In this document: positions 20,205-27,819 of the stretch, piece by piece
How positions within the stretch are numbered: the first letter of the stretch is position 1
Layout of the letters: every line of letters begins with the position of its first letter
Assembly (NCBI RefSeq): GCF_001746755.1
Contig: NZ_MCGG01000084.1
Location: 1-40,747, forward strand
DNA: 40,747 bases
Source: Magnetovibrio blakemorei
GTDB taxonomy: Bacteria; Pseudomonadota; Alphaproteobacteria; Rhodospirillales; Magnetovibrionaceae
Reading direction: 5' to 3'
Notes under the pieces: model-generated
Told to the model about the DNA's origin: nothing
The model's database searches: none
What the model saw: the letters and a program-made list of their open reading frames with translations, nothing else
Position numbers and translations under genes: made by a program

Positions 20205-20477
20205 GTTGCCTGGATAAATTACCATACAAATGATCGGGTAAATGACCGGGCAGGCGTCGGCTATACAGTCGACTTCAAAATCTAGAAAACCAACGCAAGG
20301 TATTCAATAAATGCGGGGCTTGTCACATCGGTAAATGTTCAATGGGTTTCAGAACATTTAGCTGAAACAAACGCATAAAATACCCTTTGCTTTTAGAAAT
20401 ATGCTAAGACATCGATAAATAATGATACAGTCAGGCGTGAACTTATTTTAGAATTATTCTATTGTGTGAGGGTGGTA
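20205..20477. other. Region upstream of the stressosome operon with overlapping inverted repeats
   Basis: No gene was found in the 273 bases between the terminator-like hairpin and rsbR. Two overlapping inverted repeats occur: AAATGTTC (20333-20340) with GAACATTT (20352-20359), and TTTCAG (20347-20352) with CTGAAA (20362-20367). They are about 110-145 bases upstream of the start and could be an operator. I looked for the EcfG-type promoter (GGAAC with CGTT) and did not find it. The last part before the gene is A/T-rich. Confidence 0.4.
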
Positions 20478-21350
20478 ATGGTAAAGGCAAAGAAAACAGT
20501 CGCAGAAATTCTGACGTCAAATCAGCAGAGCATTCTGGAAAGCTGGATCAAGAGTATCAAGCATCTTGAGGGCAACCGCACATTGGAGCTGTTGAGTGAA
20601 AAAGAACTGCGCTCAGACGCGACGAGCTTGGCCGACGCATTCGTTACCGCCTTTTCCGTGGAAAATTACACCGACATTCAGCGCCCCGAATTTAAACCCG
20701 TTTTGGCCTTGCTGAGGGATATCTCTGCCTCACGGGTGGAGCACGGATTTACGCCTTCCGAAACGGCGACCTTCGTTTTATCGTTTAAAAATGCCTTGTT
20801 GGAGTACTTGCAAAAGGAATTTGGCGGCACGCCGAAGGCTCTGCACGAAGAAGTCATTAAGATGAACAAAGTGATCGACGAACTGGGGTTGATCACACTT
20901 GAGGGGTTCATCGAAAGTCGGGAAGAATCGGTGCGCCAACAAACGCGGACCTTGATGGAGCTTTCGACGCCGACCATGCGGCTATGGGATGAAATCGTCA
21001 TGCTGCCTCTGGTCGGGGTGGTTGACACGGTGCGTGCATCACACATGATCGAGAAGCTGCTGGAAGCCATCGTCGCCAACGAAGCACGCGTCGCCATCCT
21101 TGACGTCACCGGGGTGCCGGTCATCGACACCCGCGTTGCCCAACACATCATTAAAACCGTTCATGCAACCAGCATGCTTGGTGCAACCACAATTCTGACC
21201 GGGATCAGTCCTGAGGCCGCGATGACCTTGACTTCGTTGGGGATCGATCTTTCGGGCATTCGCACCCGTGGTTCGCTGCGCGCGGGTGTGGCGGAGGCCT
21301 TCCGGATGGTTGGCAAGTCCGTAACCGATATCAAATCAGCCACCAACTAG
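20478..21350 (+). CDS. rsbR: RsbR-like stressosome sensor/scaffold (RsbRD type)
   Basis: A 290-aa protein with an all-helical N-terminal domain (about residues 5-150, the RsbRD-type sensory region) and a C-terminal STAS domain (about 170-280). The two threonines phosphorylated by RsbT in Bacillus RsbRA seem conserved: Thr218 (VIDTRVA) and Thr250 (AAMTLTSLG). It should co-assemble with RsbS into a large cytosolic stressosome shell. The N-domain is not the globin form of RsbRA, so the stimulus is unknown. ATG at 20478 has GAGGGTGG directly before it; GTG at 20466 is the alternative. It is the first of six genes. Confidence 0.92.
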   Translation: MVKAKKTVAEILTSNQQSILESWIKSIKHLEGNRTLELLSEKELRSDATSLADAFVTAFSVENYTDIQRPEFKPVLALLRDISASRVEHGFTPSETATFVLSFKNALLEYLQKEFGGTPKALHEEVIKMNKVIDELGLITLEGFIESREESVRQQTRTLMELSTPTMRLWDEIVMLPLVGVVDTVRASHMIEKLLEAIVANEARVAILDVTGVPVIDTRVAQHIIKTVHATSMLGATTILTGISPEAAMTLTSLGIDLSGIRTRGSLRAGVAEAFRMVGKSVTDIKSATN

Positions 21351-21361
21351 GAGAACGGCAC

Positions 21362-21742
21362 ATGCGCGTTCCCATTCTTCGCTTGGGTGACATTCTCTTG
21401 GCCTCGATCCAAGAGGATCTGACGGACCATGATGCCATTCAATTTCAAAGTGACCTTGCCAACACCATGAGCAGAACGGACGCCAACGGCGTGGTTATCG
21501 ATATTTCGGCACTGGATGTGGTGGACAGTTTTTTGGCGCGTATTTTAAATGATACGGCGTCGATTGTTTTGTTGCTTGGCGGCGAAGCGGTGATTTGCGG
21601 TATGCAGCCCGCCGTGGCGGTGACCCTCATCGAGATGGGACGTGAGTTGCTGGGCGTGCAAACGGCGCTGAATCTTCAACAGGGAATGGAAAAGCTCAAA
21701 GATTTGCTGGCAGCCCGCGAGGAGGCGCTCAATGGTGAGTAG
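21362..21742 (+). CDS. rsbS: RsbS, stressosome STAS protein
   Basis: A 126-aa single STAS-domain protein. Ser56 in VVDSFLARIL matches the serine that RsbT phosphorylates in RsbS. Unphosphorylated RsbS holds RsbT in the stressosome; phosphorylation frees it. The gene begins 11 bases after rsbR with AGGAG just upstream, and ends nine bases before rsbT. Length and motif are as in the family. Confidence 0.94.
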   Translation: MRVPILRLGDILLASIQEDLTDHDAIQFQSDLANTMSRTDANGVVIDISALDVVDSFLARILNDTASIVLLLGGEAVICGMQPAVAVTLIEMGRELLGVQTALNLQQGMEKLKDLLAAREEALNGE

Positions 21743-21751
21743 CTTTCAGCC

Positions 21752-22156
21752 ATGAAAGATGTGTGGCGAGTTTTGGATATTAAAACCGATGAAGACGTCT
21801 TGCGAGCCCGCCAAGCGGGGCGCGATTTGGCGCGTGAAATGGGCCTCGGCACGGCTGATCAAACGCGCCTAGCGACGGCAATTTCAGAACTCACCCGCAA
21901 CGTCTTGAAGTATGCGGGCGAAGGTATATGCAGCATTGTTGCCGAAGATGAACTCAAAACCCACCGGATCAACGTGAAGGTGGAAGATCACGGACCGGGC
22001 ATTCCCGATATCGACAGCGCCTTGGAACAAGGTTTCACAACCGGCGGCGGGTTGGGCGCGGGACTACCGGGCACGCGTCGGTTGGTCGATGTCTTCAATA
22101 TTCAATCTTGCCCGGGCTCAACCGTGGTGAGCATTTCCATGATTCGCCCAAAGTGA
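21752..22156 (+). CDS. rsbT: RsbT, switch-protein kinase
   Basis: A 134-aa GHKL-fold serine/threonine kinase. The N box is ISELTRNVLKYAG (about residues 45-57), G1 is DHGPGI (about 78-83), and the glycine-rich lid TTGGGLGAGLPG is at about 96-107. It phosphorylates RsbR and RsbS and, once released, binds an RsbU-type domain. The partner with such a domain here is the histidine kinase at the end of the operon. Confidence 0.94.
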   Translation: MKDVWRVLDIKTDEDVLRARQAGRDLAREMGLGTADQTRLATAISELTRNVLKYAGEGICSIVAEDELKTHRINVKVEDHGPGIPDIDSALEQGFTTGGGLGAGLPGTRRLVDVFNIQSCPGSTVVSISMIRPK

Positions 22157-22175
22157 AAAGAATTTGACGGAAACG

Positions 22176-22604
22176 ATGGAGGGTGAAAAGCACAAAACGG
22201 ACCTTAAGGTCTGCATCGTCAAGGTGAAGGAGGAGTATCACGTTGACCAGGCCCGCCGGGAAGCGATGGAGATGGCGGTAAAAATCGGTTTTGATAAGTC
22301 GGCATCCCATGCCATCGGCACCAGCGTCACGGAGTTGGCGACCAATCTGGTTTTTTATGCCGTAAACGGTGGAACAATCTTCATCAGGTCCGTGGCAAAA
22401 GAAAATCGAGTGGGGATTGAAGTCGTCAGCGAAGACTTCGGCCCCGGCATTGAAGACGTGAAGGCCGCCATGCAAGACGGGTATTCTACGGGTGGAGGGC
22501 TTGGCGGGGGGCTGCCCGGTATCAACCGTCTGATGGATGAGTTCGAGATTGTTTCGAACATGGGAATGGGGACCAAGATTATAACCCGGAAGTGGAAAAA
22601 ATGA
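22176..22604 (+). CDS. Second RsbT-like GHKL ATPase
   Basis: A 142-aa GHKL ATPase with N box TELATNLVFYA, G1 motif EDFGPGIED and a glycine-rich lid STGGGLGGGLPG, the same fold as RsbT. In many stressosome clusters such a domain is found beside, or fused to, an RsbX-type phosphatase. Its target may be a STAS protein other than RsbS, or it may be a regulatory partner of the phosphatase. ATG at 22176 has GGAAACG ahead of it; an in-frame TTG at 22164 is the other option. Its stop overlaps the next start (ATGA). Confidence 0.85.
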   Translation: MEGEKHKTDLKVCIVKVKEEYHVDQARREAMEMAVKIGFDKSASHAIGTSVTELATNLVFYAVNGGTIFIRSVAKENRVGIEVVSEDFGPGIEDVKAAMQDGYSTGGGLGGGLPGINRLMDEFEIVSNMGMGTKIITRKWKK

Positions 22605-23185
22605 ACATTGGGCAAGCTCATCGTCCATACTTGGGTGAAGGCCATTGCGGTGACCAGTCTGGGTATTGGTCAGAGGGATCTAGAACAGCGCTTTGCATTG
22701 CGGATGGACTGGGGCACGGACCGGAAGCTGAAATTGCAGCAAAAACGGCATTGAGCTACCTGGAAAAACATTGGAACCTGACGATGAAGGCACTGTTTGA
22801 AGGGTGTGACCTGGCTCTACGCAAAACACGGGGGTGCGCCATGGGGGTGGCCATTATTGACGAAAGTCGCAATGAACTTACATTTACGGGCATCGGCAAT
22901 ATTGAGGCCCGCATCGTTGGGTCCAACGGGAAGGCCTTGAGCAGCTATCCCGGCATTGTCGGCACCGGGTTGCGTCATGTGAAGTCCGAAACCTTGCCGT
23001 TTGCAAAAGGGGACTCGGTGGTGCTGTTTACGGACGGCGTTAAAAACCGCATGCCGCTTTCCGACTATCCAATGCAAGCCTATCGAGAGCCGCGTGAATT
23101 GGCGAAAGCCATCATTCGCGATTGGGGCCGGGAGACCGATGACGTTGGCGTCATCGTTTGTGTGCGGGAAGTGGGCGATGACTGA
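22601..23185 (+). CDS. rsbX: RsbX-like PP2C/SpoIIE phosphatase
   Basis: A 194-aa PP2C-type (SpoIIE-family) phosphatase lacking extra domains, the size of RsbX. Metal-binding motifs are visible: ADGLGHG (about residues 32-38), LFTDGV (about 144-149) and TDDVGV near 182-187. RsbX resets the stressosome by removing phosphate from RsbS and RsbR. The ATG at 22601 overlaps the upstream stop (ATGA), and its stop lies 8 bases inside the histidine kinase gene. The operon has no other PP2C, so there is no classical RsbU output phosphatase. Confidence 0.9.
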   Translation: MNIGQAHRPYLGEGHCGDQSGYWSEGSRTALCIADGLGHGPEAEIAAKTALSYLEKHWNLTMKALFEGCDLALRKTRGCAMGVAIIDESRNELTFTGIGNIEARIVGSNGKALSSYPGIVGTGLRHVKSETLPFAKGDSVVLFTDGVKNRMPLSDYPMQAYREPRELAKAIIRDWGRETDDVGVIVCVREVGDD

Positions 23186-24212
23186 GGTGCCAGATTCGAT
23201 CCTGTCACGGTATATGGTGGTGGTGGAAGGCTACTTTTCCAACCAAGATGAAAAGTGGCTGGCCGAGGCGTCGACCATTGGTCGTGACGCACTTCAGCAA
23301 AACATCCCGCCCGAGGAAATTGCAGAAATTCAAGAGCAGGCCCTTGCCATGCTGGCCAGGAACAAACCCGATCTGACATTGCGCGAAGCATCCCATCTGA
23401 TCACCGCACCATTTACGGAAATGTTGATGGCTTACGGCCTCGCCTATCGCGAACAGGTTAAAATCCGCGAATCCTTGTTGGCGGCACTGGAATCAGCAAA
23501 CCGCAGTAAGACCGAATTTCTGGCCAATATGAGCCACGAACTGCGCACGCCGTTGAATGCCATCATCGGATTCTCGGAAATGATGACTGAGGAAATGTTC
23601 GGGCCAGTGCAAAATGAGAAGTACCTTGAATACGCCGGCGACATCACCCGTTCTGGAAGTTTTTTGTTGGAAATAATCAATGACATCTTGGATGTATCCA
23701 AGATCGAAGCCGGGAAACTCACACTGACCGAAGAAGACGTTGACCTCGCGCAGGTTCTCAATTCGGGAATTCGCCTGATCCGGGATCGGGCGCATGAAAA
23801 AAAACTTGTCCTCATCGAGGAAATTGCGTCCCCTTTACCGCTTCTTTTGGGCGATGAGCGCCGGATAAAACAGGCTCTGGTCAACTTGTTGGCCAATGCG
23901 GTCAAATTCACGCCGGAGCGAGGTCGTGTGACGATCAGGTGCGCACTGGATACTGAGGGCTGTGTCTGGATCTCGGTTGAAGATACGGGCATCGGTATCG
24001 ATCCAAAAAATATCAAAAAAATTATGGAGCCGTTTGGGCAAGCCGATAACTCTCACACGCGCAAATACGGCGGAACGGGCCTTGGCTTGCCCTTGGCGAA
24101 AAGATTGATCGAGCTGCATTCTGGGGCTCTGGAAATCTCCAGCGTTCTGGGCGAAGGCACGGCCTTGAAAATCGTGTTCCCTTCTCATCGAACGATTTTG
24201 GCCGAAGGCTGA
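23178..24212 (+). CDS. Histidine kinase with an RsbU-type RsbT-binding domain
   Basis: A 344-aa soluble kinase. Residues about 5-90 match the N-terminal RsbT-binding domain of RsbU: compare IPPEEIAEIQEQAL with the IPPEEI..IH segment of Bacillus RsbU, and MLMAYGLAYREQ with its MIGYGMAYQEH. Then come a dimerisation domain with phospho-acceptor His120 (MSHELRTPL) and an ATPase domain with N box (LVNLLANAVKF), G1 (EDTGIGI), F box (FGQAD) and G2 (GGTGLGL). There is no membrane helix, PAS or receiver domain, and no response regulator beside it. It overlaps rsbX by eight bases. Free RsbT is therefore expected to switch this kinase instead of a phosphatase. The domain calls are firm; the activation step is inference. 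Confidence 0.9.
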   Translation: MTEVPDSILSRYMVVVEGYFSNQDEKWLAEASTIGRDALQQNIPPEEIAEIQEQALAMLARNKPDLTLREASHLITAPFTEMLMAYGLAYREQVKIRESLLAALESANRSKTEFLANMSHELRTPLNAIIGFSEMMTEEMFGPVQNEKYLEYAGDITRSGSFLLEIINDILDVSKIEAGKLTLTEEDVDLAQVLNSGIRLIRDRAHEKKLVLIEEIASPLPLLLGDERRIKQALVNLLANAVKFTPERGRVTIRCALDTEGCVWISVEDTGIGIDPKNIKKIMEPFGQADNSHTRKYGGTGLGLPLAKRLIELHSGALEISSVLGEGTALKIVFPSHRTILAEG

Positions 24213-24434
24213 AAAGGCTCGATGGGTGGTTTGATATTGGCCTGATCGGACATGGCGAGCTGGATGCCTTTGATCATCAGGGCGTTGTCGGGGCACCTGA
24301 AACATAGAATTTTTAGCCAAAACCTCTGAATGTGGTATAGGATCGTTACGGCGGATACCGACGTATCAGGGTGTCGGCTGAGCGGGTTTTAGAAAGCGTG
24401 GTTAACACCAAAGCCTTGAAAGGCGCGCCCTTCC
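24213..24434. other. Intergenic region between the stressosome operon and the DUF2126 gene
   Basis: These 222 bases hold the presumed promoter of the transglutaminase / ATP-grasp operon. On the minus strand a stretch from about 24320 to 24200 reads as a plausible but startless peptide (NALMIKGIQLAMSDQANI), which could be a gene remnant or chance. No terminator with a clear T run was seen. Confidence 0.35.
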
Positions 24435-27400
24435 ATGAGCATTCATGTCGCCCTCCATCACCGTACGACCTATGTTTATGACAAAAAAATCAAGATGGCG
24501 CCCCAGGTCATTCGCCTGCGTCCGGCCCCCCATGCGCGTACTCCCATTTTGAGCTATGCGCTCAATGTGGAGCCGAAGGGCTACTTCATCAATTGGCAGC
24601 AAGACCCGCACGGAAATTATCAGGCGCGGGTCGTATTCCCGGACCCGGTCGAAAAATTCCAGGTGGAGGTTGATCTGGTCGCCGACATGTCGGTGCAAAA
24701 CCCCTTCGATTTTTTCTTGGAACCAGATGCCGAAGACCTGCCGCTGGTCTATGAAGACACCTTGAAGGTCGAACTTGGGCCGTACTTGGAGGCCGAACCC
24801 GCCGGGCCGCTTTTGCAGGCTTGGCTGGATAGGTTTCCCAAACCCAGCGGCGCGACGGTTCCGTTTCTGGTGGGCTTAAACAGTCGTTTGCAAGGTGAAA
24901 TCGATTATCTGATCCGCATGGAACCGGGGGTGCAGACGTGCGAAGAAACCCTGGGCCGGGCCAAGGGGTCGTGTCGCGATACGGCTTGGTTGTTGATTGA
25001 AATTCTCCGTCACTTAGGTTTTGCCGCACGCTTTGTGTCTGGGTACCTGATCCAATTGGTGCCCGACGTCAAATCCCTCGATGGGCCGTCCGGTGCGGAT
25101 CGCGACTTCACCGATCTGCACGCTTGGGCGGAAGTTTATTTGCCGGGTGCCGGCTGGGTCGGGCTTGATCCGACGTCAGGCTTGTTGGCGGGTGAGGGGC
25201 ATATTCCCTTGGCGGCGACGCCGCGTCCCGGCAGCGCGGCCCCCATTTCGGGCGCGGTGGAACCGTGCAACGTCGAGTTTGAATTCGACATGGCCCTAAA
25301 CCGCATCAGCGAATCCCCTCGTGTGACCAAGCCTTACACGGAACAACAGTGGCAGGCGATTGACTGCTTAGGCTTGGAAATCGACAAGACCCTGACTGAG
25401 AACGATGTCCGTTTGACCCTGGGTGGCGAGCCGACTTTTGTGTCCATCGATCATGTGGACGCCGAAGAATGGAACACCGCTGCCGTCGGCGACACCAAGC
25501 GCGGCCTTGCCGACGAACTGATCCGCAGATTGCACGACAAGTTCGCCCCCGGTGGGTTGCTGCATTACGGCCAAGGCAAGTGGTATCCGGGCGAGCCGTT
25601 GCCGCGTTGGGCTTTCGGTTTGTACTGGCGTCGCGACGGGGTGCCGTTGTGGCGCAACGAAAAGATGATCGCGCGCGAAGACGCAGACCTTGAACCCGAT
25701 ATTGATACCGCCGAAGAATTTGCCAAGGGGATCGCCGAACGATTGGGCGTTTCGCCTGCCGCCGTCACAGGTGCCTACGAAGATCCATGGCATTTTATGG
25801 AGAAGGAACGCCGCCTTCCCGACAACGTCACGCTGAGCGATTCCAAACTCGACGATCCGCTGGAACGGTCTCGACTGGCCAAGGTGTTCACCCGGGGGCT
25901 CAGCAAGCCGACCGGATACATTTTGCCTTTGCAGCGCTGGAATGCGCGCGACGGGACGCACCGTTGGCACAGCGAAACCTGGGCGACCCGCACAGATCGG
26001 CTCATTTTGATACCCGGCGATTCTCCGATTGGTTATCGCTTGCCGATTGCCTCGTTGAAGCACGTGTCTGCCATCGATTACCCGTATGTCGTGCCCGCCG
26101 ATCCGTTTTCGGAACGCAGCGAACTTCCCGAACCTGACGCCCAGCGCCAGCCCTATCTGCAAGGCAGCGAACATCCGAACGCAAACCGCCAGCATATCGT
26201 CGAACAATCGCTGACCAGCGAGAAGGTCCGCGCCGCCATGACGGTGGAACCCCGCGATGGTCGGCTGTGCGTGTTTATGCCGCCGACGGAAACCTTGGAA
26301 GACTACCTGGATCTGATTGCGGCTTTGGAAGATGCCACGGCGGAATGCGGTATGCCGGTGCACATCGAAGGCTATACCCCGCCCCATGACCCGCGCCTGA
26401 ACGTCATCAAGGTCACCCCGGACCCGGGTGTGCTGGAAGTCAACATCCAACCCGCACACAACTGGCCGGAAATGGTCGACATCACCACGACTGTATATGA
26501 ACAAGCGCGTCTCAGCCGCTTGGGCTCTGAAAAATTCATGCTCGATGGTCGCCACACCGGAACCGGGGGCGGTAATCATGTGGTCATGGGGGGCGCGACG
26601 CCCACCGACAGTCCCTTCCTGCGCCGCCCCGATTTGCTGCGCAGTCTGGTCACCTATTGGCAGCATCACCCCAGTCTCAGTTATATGTTTTCCGGCATGT
26701 TCATCGGCCCCACCAGTCAAGCGCCGCGCATGGACGAAGCCCGTCACGATGCGCTTTATGAACTTGAAATTGCGCTGAGCCAAATTCCCGAAGTGGGCAC
26801 GGAATGTCCGCCTTGGCTGATTGATCGTATTTTGCGCAACTTGCTGATCGACGTGTCCGGCAATACGCACAGGACTGAAATCTGCATCGACAAATTGTAT
26901 TCGCCGGACGGGCCGACGGGACGTTTGGGACTGGTTGAGTTTCGTGCTTTCGAAATGCCGCCCCATGCGCGCATGAGCCTGGCCCAGCAGCTTTTGCTGC
27001 GCGGTTTGATCGCGCGGTTTTGGAAAACCCCCTACACGGGTGATTTGGTGCGCTGGGGAACCACGCTGCACGATCGGTTCATGTTGCCCCACGCGGTGTG
27101 GAATGATTTTACAGGCGTGATTGACGACATGCGTCGGGCTGGTTTTCCGTTTGAGGCGGACTGGTTCGCACCGCATTTTGAATTTCGCTTCCCGCGCTAT
27201 GGCTCCACCACCTTCGATCAGATCGAAGTCGAGATCCGTCAAGCGTTGGAGCCGTGGCATGTCATGGGCGAAGAGGGGGCCACAGGCGGCACCGTGCGTT
27301 ACGTCGATTCCTCCGTCGAACGCCTGCAAGTTCGGGCAGCAGGGCTTACGCCGGGGCGCTACGTGATCGGCTGCAACGGCTACCGGGTGCCTTTGCAATC

Positions 27401-27740
27401 CACCGGAACGGCGGGCGAGTATTTTGCTGGCGTGCGGTTTCGCGCCTGGAAACCGGCGTCGGCCCTGCATCCGACCATTGGCATCGACGCGCCCCTGACG
27501 TTTGATCTCTACGACACCTGGGCAGGGCGCGCCGTTGCCGGGTGCTCATACCATGTTGCTCATCCCGGCGGGCGAAACTTTGAACACTTCCCGGTCAATG
27601 CCTATGAGGCGGAAAGCCGTCGTTTGGTTCGGTTTTTTGACACAGGTCATACCCCTGGGGCATCGCCCGCGCCCATTCCGGTGGACAACCCGGAATTCCC
27701 CATGACCCTTGATCTGCGCAGAGCGAAAGCTAGGTCCTGA
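24435..27740 (+). CDS. Transglutaminase-like and DUF2126 protein (COG4196)
   Basis: A 1101-aa protein with an N-terminal bacterial transglutaminase domain (about residues 5-290) whose triad is visible: Cys180 (GSCRDTA), His229 (DLHAWAEVY) and Asp245 (GLDPTSG). The rest (about 300-1100) is DUF2126, with conserved blocks LTLGGEPTFVS, HPSLSYMFSG and GPTSQAPRMDE. DUF2126 has been predicted to be an amide-ligase-like fold (from memory, Iyer and colleagues on amidoligases), so this may pair peptide cutting or transfer with ligation. No signal peptide is seen, so it is likely cytosolic. It heads a three-gene set with the ATP-grasp/alpha-E fusion and a second transglutaminase. Confidence 0.9.
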   Translation: MSIHVALHHRTTYVYDKKIKMAPQVIRLRPAPHARTPILSYALNVEPKGYFINWQQDPHGNYQARVVFPDPVEKFQVEVDLVADMSVQNPFDFFLEPDAEDLPLVYEDTLKVELGPYLEAEPAGPLLQAWLDRFPKPSGATVPFLVGLNSRLQGEIDYLIRMEPGVQTCEETLGRAKGSCRDTAWLLIEILRHLGFAARFVSGYLIQLVPDVKSLDGPSGADRDFTDLHAWAEVYLPGAGWVGLDPTSGLLAGEGHIPLAATPRPGSAAPISGAVEPCNVEFEFDMALNRISESPRVTKPYTEQQWQAIDCLGLEIDKTLTENDVRLTLGGEPTFVSIDHVDAEEWNTAAVGDTKRGLADELIRRLHDKFAPGGLLHYGQGKWYPGEPLPRWAFGLYWRRDGVPLWRNEKMIAREDADLEPDIDTAEEFAKGIAERLGVSPAAVTGAYEDPWHFMEKERRLPDNVTLSDSKLDDPLERSRLAKVFTRGLSKPTGYILPLQRWNARDGTHRWHSETWATRTDRLILIPGDSPIGYRLPIASLKHVSAIDYPYVVPADPFSERSELPEPDAQRQPYLQGSEHPNANRQHIVEQSLTSEKVRAAMTVEPRDGRLCVFMPPTETLEDYLDLIAALEDATAECGMPVHIEGYTPPHDPRLNVIKVTPDPGVLEVNIQPAHNWPEMVDITTTVYEQARLSRLGSEKFMLDGRHTGTGGGNHVVMGGATPTDSPFLRRPDLLRSLVTYWQHHPSLSYMFSGMFIGPTSQAPRMDEARHDALYELEIALSQIPEVGTECPPWLIDRILRNLLIDVSGNTHRTEICIDKLYSPDGPTGRLGLVEFRAFEMPPHARMSLAQQLLLRGLIARFWKTPYTGDLVRWGTTLHDRFMLPHAVWNDFTGVIDDMRRAGFPFEADWFAPHFEFRFPRYGSTTFDQIEVEIRQALEPWHVMGEEGATGGTVRYVDSSVERLQVRAAGLTPGRYVIGCNGYRVPLQSTGTAGEYFAGVRFRAWKPASALHPTIGIDAPLTFDLYDTWAGRAVAGCSYHVAHPGGRNFEHFPVNAYEAESRRLVRFFDTGHTPGASPAPIPVDNPEFPMTLDLRRAKARS

Positions 27741-27819
27741 CCCAAGTGAAAGGCACTAGCCGCCATGGGCGTGATATTCTATTCTTTCGCCCGCGACCGC
27801 ATCTTGGGAAGGACGACTT

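Noticed and set aside
24200-24330. Gene remnant on the minus strand after the stressosome operon
   Set aside because: The peptide reads plausibly for about 30 residues but has no start, no family match, and a competing plus-strand reading of the same quality.
25368-27470. A 700-codon open frame on the minus strand opposite the DUF2126 gene
   Set aside because: It is antisense to a well-recognised gene with intact motifs; its translation is rich in Arg, His, Gln and Gly without family features, as expected for a mirror of G/C-rich third codon positions.
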